Shown: piece by piece, positions 11,866-24,028 of the stretch | Layout of the letters: every line of letters starts with the position of its first letter | How positions within the stretch are numbered: the stretch's first letter is position 1 | From: Talpa occidentalis | Lineage: Eukaryota > Chordata > Mammalia > Eulipotyphla > Talpidae | Length of the DNA: 64,000 bases | Direction: 5' to 3' | Assembly: GCF_014898055.3 (NCBI RefSeq) | Contig: NW_023601104.1 | Coordinates: forward strand, 80,273,106 to 80,337,105 | The notes under the pieces: model-generated | What the model saw: the letters and a program-made list of their open reading frames with translations, nothing else | Database searches by the model: none | What the model was told of the DNA's origin: nothing | Translations under genes and position numbers: made by a program

Positions 11866-12025
11866 AAGCTTTTAGATCACTTGCTCCGTGGCAAGCACTG
11901 TTCTTTATTCATTTTCTTCCTCATAACAACCATTTTATAGATAAGGAACTGAGGCAGGTTAAAAAATTATTCAGGGTCACAGAACTAAGATTCAAACTTA
12001 GTCAGGCTTCAGAACCAATGATTTC
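11866..12025 (-). mobile_element. MIR SINE fragment
   Basis: On plus: GGCAAGCACTGTTCTTTATTCATTTTC, CTCATAACAACC, ATTTTATAGATAAGGAACTGAGGCAGG, then GGTCACAGAACTAAGATTCAAACTTAG. This is the block order of antisense MIR. Confidence 0.7.
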
Positions 12026-12051
12026 ACAATTACTTTGTTGCTTTTTTCATT

Positions 12052-12344
12052 TCATTTTGTCTGACGCCAGATGTTCCATACAGTTTCATAAAACTGTGAA
12101 GAAAAGAAGCTGTCTTCCTGCAGCCTCTTTCGATCCTCAGTTTTGTCTACGGCTCTAATGTCTGGATTTGGAAAAGCATCCCAATTATCATAAGTTTTTC
12201 TCAGCCATGATCTTCTGGATTGAGAAGTCTGAATGGTTTTTCCCTTCTTCCTACAGAAAGCTTGTCTGGTCCTTGACTGCTCATTAGTTTCCACTCTTCT
12301 TTCTGTTTCTCCTTTTGCCATCTTCTGAGATGTGGAAGTTAGAA
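12052..12344 (-). CDS. Candidate terminal exon, unknown protein
   Basis: A minus-strand frame is open from 12390 to a TGA ending at 12052. The part from an in-frame ATG at 12321 gives about 89 residues. It is rich in charged and aromatic residues and ends FYETVWNIWRQTK. Two possible splice acceptors lie in front: TTGCAG with exon start 12344, and CTCAG with exon start 12324 (a TTCTAAC branch-point-like motif is close by). A minus-strand AATAAA sits at 11909-11904, about 140 bp past the stop, inside the neighbouring MIR. The composition looks more protein-like than other frames here, and no transposon resemblance was seen. I do not recognise the protein. It could instead be a processed-pseudogene fragment or chance. 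Confidence 0.3.
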
Positions 12345-12390
12345 CTGCAAACCAGGAGGTATATTGCACATGGTTTAAAAACAAAGACAA

Positions 12391-13685
12391 GTCACTTTAT
12401 GTTTTAATCCCTTCCTTGTAATTCTCATCATTGCATTGGCCATATTGTCTCTCTCGGTATATTGGACAGCGATTTCAGGGAATGGTCTTTAAATGCATTT
12501 AAGATGGCCATCTGGGATATAGCTGACAACTAATACAGCAGATGAGCTTTCCTCTCTATAAGTATTCTGTAGATTATTTTTTTCTGATTGAAATGAAGAG
12601 TTCCATTACTTACTCTATCCATTCCCAAGAAAATACATTATGGCTTCAACTAAAGTTTGAGTGTTAGCACATGTGCTGAAATATGATACAGATGTTTAAT
12701 GTCTTACTGTAATATTATTTTACTGTTCATAGGCACCTGCTTTTTTGATCCCTGCCTAAGCTTGCTTGCTTTACTCCAGAACACCTGTTCCCAAGAATAT
12801 ATTTACAGTCAGTGTGTTGTCTTTTCAGAGTGATTGGTACATATGTTAGAAAAAGGTTGATTTTTACCATTGTCATTCAGTCAATACCTTAAGGAATCCT
12901 TGTTATTTATCCTCAGTGTTGTTTTGTTTTAGTGCCATAATACTGTTTTTTTTATACCATGTAAAAAGTCATACTATATGACTGAGGTCTGATATTTCTT
13001 AAATGTTTGTTGATAGGAAACAGATTATTTCTAGGTTTACCATTTTTTATTTTTACTTTTTAAATATGGCTTAATAGGTTTATTCTTTTTTCAAATTAAA
13101 AAAGGCCCTTCATAAGATCCCTCTCCATTCTGTTATAAAATCATCAGCTAATATGTATTCAAGGATTCTCTAAGTAAATAATCTGAGTTACCTTAAACTT
13201 TCAAGTCTAACTGGCCAGATGTAATTATTTTTTTAAATGACTAAAGACGTGCTAATAATTATTTAGATCAGTTTCTATTAAACAGAACACTGCATGAAAT
13301 TTCTGCTAAAACATTAAGGTAAAAGCTATTTAATTTTTTTCCATAGGATTTAATAAAACCTGTTCATTCTCCCCCTTATTTTCTCCTGATAAAATGTTAT
13401 GGAGTGCTTCAAAATGTTGATGAAAACACTGATATAGTTTCTCAATACCCCCCATATTACTATAAGGAGTGCTTAGATTGTGAGAAGTACAGGATTATGA
13501 GCTGTTCCTTCAAAAATGGCTATTCCCAGTAAAAGCTTATAGTGCTCCTTATTAGTACATTAATAGCTTAAAGTCCTGGGGTTAAACAAAGCAAGACAAA
13601 ACCTATTTAATGTTGTCTAACCTTTTTAAAAACAAATTCTGAAACTTTCAAATTACTATGTGATGAGAAGTGTCCTTGTATTTCT
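12391..13685. other. Unassigned AT-rich DNA
   Basis: No recognisable element. Upstream exons of the 12.2-kb candidate were looked for and none was evident. Confidence 0.35.
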
Positions 13686-13689
13686 ATGA

Positions 13690-14065
13690 GCTTTGAAAGC
13701 ATAAGTCTAACTCATTTTGCTTTTGTGATCAGGTGCATCTGGTTGTTCAAGACTTTTGCACCTTTTACTCCAGCTCTTTGTATTGGTTCCCTGTCAATCC
13801 TGTATCATCAGAGAGGCTTTCCCTATCTAAAGGGTCTTCTTTCTACTACCCACCCTCAGCCACCCCCGGTAAATCCCTACTGCCTAGCTTTATATTCTTT
13901 TGCACTTAGCAATTGCTAAGGTGATCTGTCTTCTTGTTTGCTTTATTGTCTGCTGCTCACCTGAGAGCACTCACCTGGCCTGCCCTGTCCCAGTCACCTC
14001 TGGATGTTCAGGTTAGCACAAAACATGATCATTTAGTCCTTGTTGGATGATGCAATGAATTAATT
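13690..14065 (+). mobile_element. Probable L2 LINE 3' fragment
   Basis: The pyrimidine-rich plus strand carries blocks resembling L2 ORF2 C-terminal and 3' UTR DNA: CAGAGAGGCTTTCCCTATC, then TTCTTTTGCACTTAGCAATTGC, then a weak 3' end near CCTTGTTGGATGATGCAATGAATTAAT. Confidence 0.5.
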
Positions 14066-14929
14066 TATTAAAGACTGCAGGAAAATAACCTATGTTAGAC
14101 ATGCTAATGGATCTTTATCATTTCAAAGCTATCAGATTTTCTTTGAGTTTCTTAGAACTTGAAGACAGTGTCTAGACTGACCTTCAGTTTAGCTTCCAAT
14201 AATTATCTAACTAAAGAGTTAATGATGTGTATTTAATCTCCAGACTTGATTAAGTGTTCTGATTCTTTGGGCTCTGAAGATTGTATACCTGCCTTAAATT
14301 GATTGGAATAAAGGTCTCCATGATAGACAGAGTTTGTTAGAAAATCAAGGTGATGATTCCAACCTGGAGGAACACACTGGTAGGAACGGGGACTCTGTCA
14401 ACTCTTTCTTCAACAACCCACCCCTTTCCCCCAGGTTTGGTTTATAAAAGTGTTGACGTAGGTGGGGTTTTCTCAGAAAAGGGGGAGTTACTTTTCTTTT
14501 TTTTGGGCAGTCATTGGGTGGTTTTGTTTTTTTGTTTTATGTTTTGGTCTGGGTATATGTTAATTTCCAGACAGGGTAAAATGGTACCTTAAATTCATTA
14601 GACATAGTTTGCGCTTGAGAAAGACAGGAACTTAGGAGATAACAGATGTTATCACAAGGAAATGCCTGCTTGGTCAGACGTGGGCAGAGAGGTGCCAGGC
14701 TTCCAGAAAGCAGCTTCCGTGTTCTGGGCCGGTGGGCAGGGCTGGCCACACGGCTCCTTCACAGTAGTTCTTTTTCATTTACTCAGTTCTGCCTCTGTTA
14801 ATTCTTTTTCCCTTTGGTCCAATTTTGTTGATTTTCTTTCTTTCACACCTATATGATCAAATCTACAATCAGCCAGGCCTCCTGCCAGATACCAAGATGC
14901 CAATACATACTTTCACCTTTTTGTGTTCA
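14066..14929. other. Unassigned DNA
   Basis: Contains T/G-rich low-complexity stretches around 14490-14560. No coding or repeat identity was assigned. Confidence 0.3.
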
Positions 14930-15400
14930 TTGGAAATGTTTTAAACACAGAAAAGTACAGAGAGTAATAATAGAATTTAACATTTGCATTTTAGCTACCT
15001 GGGTTTACCCAGTCTTAACATTTGCCATATTTACTTCAAACTTCTTAAGAAATAAAGTATTACTCATGGAGTTGAAAACCCCTATGTGATTTCCCCCAAT
15101 TCCTTACCATCTCTAGAGAGAGAAATGTGCTAATCTATATTGGCTATTTATCAATCTTGTGACTGTTTTAATATCACTGCATAGATATTTATTCATAAAC
15201 AATACATTCTCTTATTTGACATGTTTTTAAATGTTATCCACATGGTGATTTTTCTCACTCAGTATTAAGTTTTTGAGACCCATCCGTAATGATATACATG
15301 ACTCTGGTACTCCTTCATTGTTATTGCTAGGTTAAGTCTCATTGAAGAGAATTCTATGTTTTATTTATTCAGTCACCTATAGATCAAAGGTGAAAAAAAC
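14930..15400 (-). mobile_element. Old L1 fragment, antisense
   Basis: On plus: CATATTTACTTCAAACTTCTTAAG, AAAGTATTACTCATGGAGTTGAA, TGATTTCCCCCAATTCC, and later CTTTTTTCTCACTCAGTATTAAG-like sequence with TTTTTGAGACCCATCC. These follow old antisense L1 block order. Confidence 0.55.
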
Positions 15401-15627
15401 TTTGTAAAGCACTGCTCTGGGGAAATTCTGGCAAGGGTTACAAAGAGAAAGATTGCAGCCTTAGTTGAAAATAGTGAATAACTGAAAACGACAATGACAG
15501 TGTTTGTAAAGCACATTTAGATAAACAGACAAGTTGCTTTTGGTTGAAGGCATAATGTCTGCCTCCCAGAGACTTTGGGGCTCATATCTGGCCATACCTG
15601 TTGCAAAGTTTTGGGAAAAGATATTCT

Positions 15628-15892
15628 TTTTTTTTTTTTTTTAAGATTTATTTATTTATTCATACAAGCACTGGGTACAGTCAGAAGCACGGGAGGGTGA
15701 GAGAATTCAACAGAGCCAGAGAGGGGAACAGACTGACGAAGTACACTGCTGAGGGGAGCAGTGGGCGGCAGGAGAGGTCTGTGCGCCATGTGGGACCCTC
15801 ACACCCTGCAGCCGGGGATCGAACTGGCGCTGCAGAGGCTGCGGGCAGCTTCACAACCCAGCGCTTAACCGCTGCACCACCAGGGGAGGCCC
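15628..15892 (-). mobile_element. tRNA-derived T+ SINE, subfamily A
   Basis: Antisense copy with target duplication GGAAAAGATATTCTT at 15614-15628 and GGAAAAGGTATTCTT at 15893-15907. It has a long T run (A tail), the A marker CACTGGGTACAGTCAGAAGC, and a small deletion around the GAACAGACTGACG segment. The B box read on plus is GGGATCGAACT. Confidence 0.9.
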
Positions 15893-16141
15893 GGAAAAGG
15901 TATTCTTGAGCAGTCGTCTTTATATCTCCCTAAAAGGATTCTTAAAAAGTATGTGCTTCTTTGTGCCTTTTTTAGGTTGATAACTACAATTTTTCAAAGG
16001 AAGAATACATGGTTGCAAAATATATAATTTACAAGGTATTATAAATATTGATGTTTTAAAATAAAATTGTTATATCATTCTTTTAAATGTGTATGGTGGA
16101 ATTTCAATACCATAGTGATTTGATACTCATCATTTTTCTTT

Positions 16142-16390
16142 TTTTAATTTTTCTTTTATTTATTTTTGCATAGAAGAACTTGGGTGTAGGTCACAGATAT
16201 GGTGGAGGGGTGAGAGGATTCCCCAGGGACAGATTGGGGCGTAGAACAGGCAGATCTACTGAAATTCACTGCTGAGGGGAGCAGTGGGCGAGACAGTAGA
16301 GGTCTGCTGCATGATGTGGGTTAGCTACTTGGCTGGGATCAAACTCAGTGATAGTGGTGAGACTTAACCCCTAGGCTACCAGGGAGGCCC
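16142..16390 (-). mobile_element. tRNA-derived T+ SINE, older diverged copy
   Basis: Antisense copy with a perfect 16-bp target duplication CTCATCATTTTTCTTT at 16126-16141 and 16391-16406. The body differs from other copies at many sites (AACTTGGGTGTAGGTCACAG) and has lost part of the B-box region. Even so, the duplication is intact. Confidence 0.88.
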
Positions 16391-16559
16391 CTCATCATTT
16401 TTCTTTAAAAATGGGTGAATAAGGATTTAAAATTATGTGACCAAATTCTTCCTTAACAATTTGAAATTTTACATCCTTTCTTTTTGGAGGCATATTTCTG
16501 TTTTTCTTCTCCTATTTAATTTTATCCTAATATAACATTTTTCTCCTCCTTTTTGACTT

Positions 16560-17442
16560 CAGTGCCACTATTTTTAACTTTGGTATATTGAGGTGTAATT
16601 TGCAATAATTTACATAGAGGATAACTCTGCATTAATGGGGAAACAGTCATGAGTATTATTAAAGGTATGCTGTTAATGTAAGCAACAACTTAATCAACAA
16701 TAAAATTCTCTTTCTCTTTCTTCCCTCTCCTCCCAGTCTCTGGCACATGATCTTATTTTTGAATCTATTATTGCCATTTCTAGAATGTCATATAAATGGA
16801 ATCCATACAGTTTGAATTTTTTTCCACCTGGCTTCACATAATGTATTAGAAATTCATCCACATTGTCGCATGTATCAGTTGTTTGTTACTTTTCATTGCT
16901 GAGTTGCATTCTATTGAATGGCTATACCACAGTTTTATTTGGATTGTTTCCAGTGGGGGGCAATCATAAGCATTTGCCATAAACATTTGTGTTCAGGTTT
17001 TTTGTTTGGATATTGGCTTCATTTCTTTTGGGTTTATAAGTGTGATTTCTAAGTCACATGTTAAGGGTATTTTGTAATTTTATAAGAAACTGACAAACTT
17101 TTTTTGAAGTGGCTGTGCTAATTCCATTCTCAGTAGCAAAACAGGAAACTGCTAACTGCCGTTCATTGTGAATAGCCCTTGGTCTTATTGCTTTGTGCTT
17201 GTATTTTGTCATTTCTAAAGGATTTATACTAGTTATCTCCTTGGACTTATAATTTATACATCCTTAATGACTGATGACTTAAGCACAGCTATTTCTTGTC
17301 CCTGTTTGTCTTTCATATCTCTTGTAATAAAGTTCAAATATTTGCCCACTTTAAAGTTTTTGTTAAAGTTGTTTATTCCAGATATAGGTTCCAGTCTTTG
17401 ACTTTTATTTTCATCTTCTTAATGCTTTCTTTTAAGGAAAGG
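16560..17442 (-). mobile_element. Old L1 fragment, antisense (left part)
   Basis: On plus: TATTGAGGTGTAATTTGC, GTCATATAAATGGAATCCATACAG, ATTCATCCACATTGTCGCATG, GCATTCTATTGAATGGC and TTTTTGAAGTGGCTGTGC follow old antisense L1 order. The element is split by the younger L1 at 17443 and resumes at 17987. Confidence 0.7.
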
Positions 17443-17522
17443 TTTTTTTTTTTTTAAATAATAAATTTTATTTTTATATTCCCCCATACAACTGCACATG
17501 CCCCATTCTGACCCCAATCCCT

Positions 17523-17544
17523 CCCCTCCCAGCCCCCACCCCCC
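17523..17544 (-). other. G-quadruplex motif in L1 3' UTR
   Basis: On plus the sequence is CCCC-T-CCC-AG-CCCCC-A-CCCCCC. On the L1 sense strand this gives four G runs of 6, 5, 3 and 4 with loops of 1-2 bases. This fits the guanine-rich polypurine tract known from mammalian L1 3' UTRs. Confidence 0.8.
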
Positions 17545-17633
17545 AAAAAGTGTTTCTGGTTCATAGTTTTTTGTTGATTTTGATTTTCACTTTCTTATAG
17601 TTATTCATTTTCCTGATCCCTTATTTAAGTTTT

Positions 17634-17985
17634 CTAGATTCCTGCTATGAGTGAGACCATCCGGTATTTTTCTTTTTCTTTTCGGCTTATTTCGCTGAGC
17701 ATGATCCCTTCCAGCGCCATCCATGTTGCTGCAAATTGCATGTGTTTATCTTTTTTGAATGCTGAGTAATATTCCATGGTATATATGTACCACATCTTCT
17801 TGATCCAGTCATCTATTTTGGGGCATTTGGGCTGTTTCCAAAGCTTAGCTATTGTAAATAGTGCTGCTATAAACATAGGGGTGCAGGTGCTCTTTGGGAT
17901 TGATGTTTCTGTGTCCTTTGGGTAAATACCTAGGAGTGGAATTGCTGGATCATATGGAAGCTCTATGTTTAGTAGGTCCAGAAAT
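17634..17985 (-). pseudogene. L1 ORF2 C-terminal remnant
   Basis: The frame is uninterrupted from the truncation point to its stop at 17634. It shows the L1 ORF2p C-terminal pattern: YDPAIPLLGIYPKD near the start, then a FTIAKLWKQPKCPKIDDWIK segment, MEYYSAFKK, and FAATWMALEGIMLSEIS before the end. In an intact ORF2p this follows the endonuclease and reverse-transcriptase domains, which are absent here, so the fragment has no activity. The nearest ATG is at 17876, which gives only the last 80 residues. Confidence 0.88.
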
Positions 17986-17986
17986 C

Positions 17987-18530
17987 AAGGAAAGTTTTTT
18001 TTAATCTTTGACAAAATTCAGTTTATCAATATTTTAAATAATTTGTGCCTTTTTTGGTCTTAGCAGTCTTTGCCTAATGCAAATTTCATTATTTTATGTG
18101 TGAACTTGGTTAGGATGTATACCCAATTTTGGATCAAATATCATTCTAGTGTTGCTGTGCAGATATTTTAAAGATATGATCAGATTACTCTTCATAATGT
18201 GAGTGGGTATCCTCATCTAATCCTCATCTAATCAGTTAGTTGTAAGAAAAGACTGAGGTTCCCTGAAGAAGAAAGTAATCTGTTTCTAGACTTCCTTCAG
18301 ACTTGAGAGAAAGGAACACCCATGGTTCCCTGGAGTCTCTTACTTTACATTGATCTATTTGTTTGTCCTTATGCCAATACTATACTCTTAATTATAGGGC
18401 TTTATAATACCAATTATAGACTATATAATTGGTAGTGTAAGTTCTACAGCTTTGTAATTTCTTTAACACTGTCTTGACTGTTCTTAACTCCTTGCATTTC
18501 CTTGTAAATTTTTGACCTTGCATTCTTAAC
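17987..18530 (-). mobile_element. Old L1 fragment, antisense (right part)
   Basis: Continuation of the element broken at 17443. On plus it shows AATTCAGTTTATCAATATT, TCTTAGCAGTCTTTGCCTAATGC and, after a diverged part, CATTGATCTATTTGTTTGTCCTTATGCCAATAC, all typical of antisense L1 ORF2. Confidence 0.65.
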
Positions 18531-21500
18531 CACTGCCCTAATAAATAATATTAGTTTTAATTTTAGTGAACTAGCCAAGGAAACTGTGCTGACAAATCCC
18601 AAAGCTTGTACTCTTGATATCTACGCTAATTGCTTCCCTAAATCCTAAGCCACAGAGTTTATAGACATAGTTAGCATAGTTTTATCACTTGTTGTCGTTT
18701 AAGTAATTAACATTTACTTTTCCCCATTTTTAAATCTACTTTCCATTATCATTTTTCAACTTATTATAAACTACCTTCCAAAGAAACAAAAATGGGAGCA
18801 AATTCTCAGCTTAGGATATATTCAAAACATGCTAAGAACACTTGAGGATGACATCGATTAATTTGAGCCCTTTTCATCTGGCTTTGTGGTCCAGAATTCA
18901 AGAGAAAAGAGTCATCCAGTAAAGATTAAGAAAGATATGCTTGCAAAACTTCAAGTAAATGGAAGCTGAAAAATTATTAATAGGCCAGATGTGAAAAGAG
19001 GATATACTCATGTGTGTATGTATACGACAGTATATATATCTGACATTCCTCATGGAACAACTTCATTTCAGACATTTTATACATGATGAATTTTGCTTAA
19101 AGTTCATCTGGAATGCTGCAATATCCCTTTGTTGTATTAGGGGAAGCATCATTACTTTTCTCTTTAAAATTACAAAAGGCAAGACCTTATAAGATATGAC
19201 CAGAGTAAATTAAGCTGAATGTCAGGTAATCCTGAATCATAAACCCATCCACATCTTACTAGAAATCATTGTCTCTACGAATAATAATAAGAACCAGTGT
19301 CCACATGAGTCCCATGGTGCAGGGGAGCCTACAAATGAGGTTTGGTAAAGGTGAAGCATGCCCTTGTGTTCTTCAAAAATATTTATTCAGACATGTATGA
19401 AAAAGAAAAGATGGTATATGTTTGTGAGTAATTGAAATGCCTTTTTTTAATTGTTGCTGGGATTATCAGACGACTTTTTCTGGTGGTTCAGTTTGGCAGC
19501 TAAATAAATGAAATGCATCATGGCTCATGGAAAAATAGAACAGATTTGAGTCAGTGACTTGGCTTTACAGAATTAGACCAGTCATATTACACTTGCTCAA
19601 TAGGGATAGGAAGAGGAGGGCAACGATAGGTGCCTTGGTCCTGAAAGGAACCAACATCTGGAACTGCAAAAGTGATAAAAAGAAAGTAATAGGAAGTGAC
19701 CTGAATTTCATAAAAGAAGAGGTGTCTTTCTCATGTCTTTAAATACAAATGAAAGAAGTAAGACAAAGAAAGTAGACTTGAAAGGAAAATAGTGGTATGA
19801 GTCTGTCCACCAGAGCATAGCAAAAACAATGGAGAATAGGAAAATATGGGGCTAAATATTGAATACAATAGCTGTTGAGCAATGATCAAAGAACAGGAAG
19901 GGCTGGGAGGGGGGATGTGTTTTGGCAAAATAGTCAAAAGAAAACAAAGTCCAGGTTAGGTCAATTCAAGTGAAGTAAAGGAATAGAGGAAAATAATACC
20001 AAGTAGACAATGTTCAAAGATAATGAGTGTCTATTCTAATGTTATGCATATTGCTTAGCAACAAGCATTTAAAAAAAAAGAAGAATGTAAAAGGAAGAAC
20101 AAAAAGTAATTAAAGGAAGAGACATATGCCTTGTAAAGTAATCAGGTACAAGGTGAAAATGAGAAAAGCCAAGATGAAACGTGAATTTAGACCTCCAAGA
20201 AGGTTAAGATAAATATTCACATTTGTTAATTGTTCCTTAGGTCAATTTAAAAAGATAAACTCTGAATTGTCATAACCATTAAAACGTCTACCCACAGTAG
20301 GCATATTGAATACTATGAAATATATACTCCACATTCTATATAAAGCAGTGAAAATTGATTTAGGTATTCATAGGATCTGATATTTTAAGAAAATACATTT
20401 TAATTCAGTATGATAATAACTGAAAATGATTGTTTTAAAAATATGATTTAGGAAGACATTTGTTGATGAATTCCATCCTTCATTTTCTTGTTTTGTGTAT
20501 GGATTGTTGCTTTGTACATATCTAATTCCTTATTTAAAATATTTGGACAGTAGGTAGCATCCAACATGTTTTAAAGTTCAAAACTACCTTTATGTAAATA
20601 ATAGCTTCTAAAGGCCAGTAGACGCATTTAAAAATAAGCAAATAAATCGATTCATCCCATCCTCAGCAGTGAAAATAGAATGTTTCCAATATATGAATTT
20701 AGATTTGACTTTGTCAACACTGAAAGCAATATAAACTCCCAGAATCCAGAGCTACCCAAGTTCATCTGGTGAAAGGTGACTGTCTCCAAGCATTCTCCAG
20801 AACCCTGTTTTAGTGTGTCCCAACTGAAGAGAGGATTTTCATCTGTCTTTTGAAATAGTCGAGTCTTCAGCCTTTCTCCCATCATCCAGTTAGGAAGTGG
20901 GCAACACGCATTGGAGAGAAGGTGTGTACTTAATTACAAACATAGCAACAGTTGAACAAAAGTGATAAGAATTGGACCCTTTATTACTGAGTTTGGGGAC
21001 CTGAATATCTTTACTTATGAGACTGCATGATAACACTTACTGCTAGTTCTTATTGTTTATTGTTTTGAGTGGACAATTAAATTCACAGTTGCTCCCATAG
21101 CTGCTCAAGGGGATCCTGTGAGGCATTGCTTTTGTGATCATCCTTAGGACTTACCCGTTGCTGAAGCTGAGCACTTCCACCAAAGCAGCAAGTCCAAGTA
21201 ATTACATCCTTCACAAAGTCTGAGGAGCCATTGATTCCAGGACAGCATCCTATTATGCACCACTAATGAATGGAAAAAACCTGCCTGTTAAATGATGACA
21301 TAATGCTTAGATGCCAGTGATTGTAACATGCATTGCAGTTTTAGAGATTTTAAAGTGGAAAAAAATGTCCTGAGAATCAGTGAAGTTAGACAAACATAAA
21401 CCCCAAACATTCCATCGCCCCCTTGTTCTGAATTGTCTTAGATTGCTTATACTGAATGACTGTCCCCATCCAGTCTACTCTAGTCTACCTTTTAAACCCC

Positions 21501-21950
21501 TCTTCTTGGCCTCATTATCCTGTTTCCATGGATGTAAACTTGACTTCTCTCAACAACCATCTCAGACACACATCCCTCCCTGATCTATCCTGTTCTCATG
21601 AGCAGGTGTAGACATCCGCTGTGAATGCTCACTTTTGTGCATTCTTGTCTTGTAAGCAGGACCTAGGCGACGGAGCCTGAAGTCCTGGCTCTAGGGCCAT
21701 GACCTCTGCAATGGACAGACTCCCATTCAATTTTGGCTGGTTTCCTTCTACCTGGCATTGTGTGGGTGTCTGGGTTTAACACTGGCATATGGCTGAAGGT
21801 AAGGGATTTGCAGTCCAGGGGTGACAGCCAATGCATAGAAGGGACTAGAATTCATTTAACTTTAATGATGACAAGCAGCCCTGCCGGAGGATCAAGTTCC
21901 CCTTCACCTCCTTGATTTACTGTCCCTCTCTCCTCTTCCCCTGACTGAAC
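18531..21950. other. Unassigned AT-rich DNA
   Basis: About 3.4 kb without a confident repeat or exon. Frames at 19554-19742, 20652-20885 and 21380-21583 lack recognisable motifs. Eroded old repeats below visual detection are likely. Confidence 0.35.
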
Positions 21951-22330
21951 TTACCCCTTCATAGTATCAAATGTATAATCCATCTCCCATCACAGGGAAG
22001 CCCATCAGGAACTGTCCCCAAATGGGTCACATGCCCCCACAAGCATATCATGAGCAGGAGTTGCTCTAATTCTAATCAGCCACCCCCAGGGGACCAGGAA
22101 CAACTCATTGTGAGGATGATGTTCAATGAAGCCTTGGAGAGAAAACGTGGCAAAGAGGATTTGGGTTCTCTGACCTTTGGAAGGGACCTCTCCTGCTCCA
22201 TCTGCCTAGCAGAACTGTCTCCCCCTTTCCAGCACCACCGGCACTGCCGCAGCTGACAATGACAGTTGAGCCCACCACTCCGAACCCTACCTTACCCCGA
22301 GCTCTGGCTCAGCCAAGCTTCTCTTGAGAG
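21950..22330. other. Unassigned; short Cys-containing frame
   Basis: A 68-codon plus frame at 22050-22256 ends SCSICLAELSPPFQHHRHC. This slightly recalls a RING-type Cys/His pattern but is too short and lacks the full ligand spacing. It could be a pseudogene scrap or chance. Confidence 0.2.
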
Positions 22331-22984
22331 GAATCTGTGTGTGCTGTTTTCTTGTCCACCCCAGTCTCCCACTCCTCAACTCGGTGCAGCAGGCTTTCAC
22401 TTCTAACAGCTCTGCTGAACAATTTTGCTGAAGTCTCCAGTGATCTCCTAAATGTCATATTCCATGGTCACTCTACAGAGTCTCTGACCTCCATACTCAA
22501 CCCTGATCACCACTCCCCATGTTGAAATACCCCCTTCCATTGGTGTCTGTGATGTTCCCCATTCCTGGGCCTGGTCTTTTTAGAACTCTCTTTCCTTGGC
22601 CTCATTACCCTGTTTCCAGGGATGTAATCTTGGCTCCTCCCAGTTCTTTCCTTTTTATCAATAGACTTTCTCTGAGAGGTGCATTCACAGCCTCATGTCC
22701 CCTTCCTCTAACTCAGTCCTGTTTGAACGCCAGACGCATGTCTCCATCTCCTCCCGAATCACTCTCTGGGTGTCCTCACGGTGCACCCACATAACACAGG
22801 TCCTAAATGCTTTATCTGGGCTTTCACCCCAGACCTCCCCATCTTCCTCTCTCCTGTATTGCTTTTCTTGGCTCACCGTCTCCCCACGTATCCCACTGCC
22901 AGACCAGAACCCTCCGCATCAGCTCCTCTCTCACGTCCTCCTCCATCCATGCTGTACTGGTCTGCCATCATGCACACCCCAGAC
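22330..22984 (+). mobile_element. Possible L2 LINE fragment
   Basis: C/T-rich plus strand, with several overlapping open frames and phrases such as GAAGTCTCCAGTGATCTCC and CACCTCCTTG in the style of L2 ORF2. No decisive block was found. Confidence 0.35.
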
Positions 22985-23310
22985 TAGGGAGCTGAACAAC
23001 AGACATTTATTTTCTTGAAATTCTGGAGCCTGGACATATGAGGTTCAGGGTGCAGCAGTTTGGTTCCTTCCGAGGCCTCTCCCCTTAGCTTGTCACCCCC
23101 CATGCGTCTGTGTACTCCTTTGCTCTTCTTTTACAGGCATGTGGCATGTTGGATGAAGACTCACCCTAGCACCTCCTTTTAGCTTAACTGACCCTACAAA
23201 GGTCCTTTCAATTGTGTCTTTAACTAGTCACATTCTGCGGCACTGAGGCTAGGACTTCAGCATGTGACTTTGGGGGGCACAGTTGAGCCCTTCTCATCTC
23301 CTCACCAGCT
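22985..23310 (-). mobile_element. MaLR LTR (MST/MLT-like), antisense
   Basis: On plus: GAACAACAGACATTTATTTTCTTGAAATTCTGGAGCC, TTCCTTCCGAGGCCTCTCCCCTTAGCTTG, AGTCACATTCTGCGGCACTGAGGCTAGGACTTCAGCATGTGA, then GGGGGGCACAGTTGAGCCC. This matches the antisense MaLR LTR order. No internal region is attached. Confidence 0.75.
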
Positions 23311-23329
23311 CATCGTGGGCTCTGCTCAT

Positions 23330-23660
23330 TTGTTTCCTGGCTCCAGTATCTTCTCTGTTCTAACGTAAACTCCATTGCCCCATCTGAGAGATTTAGTCTG
23401 ATTTCAAAGGAAAACACATAACTCTTGCTGCTTAAAATGTCTCTTTAGTGGTCCCCGGCCACATCGAGGAGAATATCCAGATTCTTCTACTCAGACTGTT
23501 CAGGAAAGGCATCAGACTTGTGCCACTGTGTCTTTGCACAGCTCTCTGCTTTCCACCCCTGGGATTTTCTTAGCCCTTCCTCCCCTTTTCACCAAGCCTA
23601 CCTCATTTAGGACTCAATGTAGGTGGCGCATTCTGCAGGAAATCTTACCTCAAAGTGGCT
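23330..23660 (+). mobile_element. Probable L2 LINE fragment
   Basis: Plus-strand blocks AAATGTCTCTTTAGTGGTCCCC, GCCACTGTGTCTTTGCACAG, then CACCCCTGGGATTTTCTTAGCCCTTCCTCCCC and GGAAATCTTACC follow the order of the L2 ORF2 C-terminal region and 3' UTR, with heavy decay. Confidence 0.5.
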
Positions 23661-24028
23661 GGAGGAAACATAGCTACGAAGTGAGGGAAATTGTTAATAT
23701 ATGAGAAAGCATCTCTTTCATATGAGCACAATAAAAAAAGAACACATTCGATGTAAATGAAGCTAGTTGGTAGAGCTGTTTCTCATCAGGAGCCCCTGAA
23801 GTGTTCTTAAAGGACAGATTATAAAATCGACATCTTCCTTTCTATCCTGTGCTGAGCCATCAGCTCAGGGCCCAGCCCCTCATATTTCATCTCTTCCGAA
23901 CGCCTTTCAGAATCAGGAGCCCTGTGCAGGGGGTATAGAGAATCCAGCACCCCCATCTCAGCAGTCTCTGTTCTTCAGCCCTAGACACACAGTAACAATG
24001 CAGCTTCCCCCCAGCTTTTCTGAAAAAT

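Larger units (their letters stand above)
17443..17986 (-). mobile_element. Younger 5'-truncated L1 nested in older L1
   Basis: About 544 bp, antisense, beginning on plus with a T run (its A tail). Short repeats AAGGAAAG at 17434-17441 and 17987-17994 flank it as target duplication, extended by T-rich sequence on both sides. It holds the last roughly 117 codons of ORF2 without a stop and a short 3' UTR with a G-rich tract. The open frame suggests it is the youngest L1 here. It cannot move because it lacks the 5' end, ORF1 and most of ORF2. Confidence 0.88.

Noticed and set aside
22050..22256. RING-like Cys/His pattern (CSICLAEL)
   Set aside because: Only two of the eight ligands have suitable spacing. 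It is short and not supported by flanking sequence.
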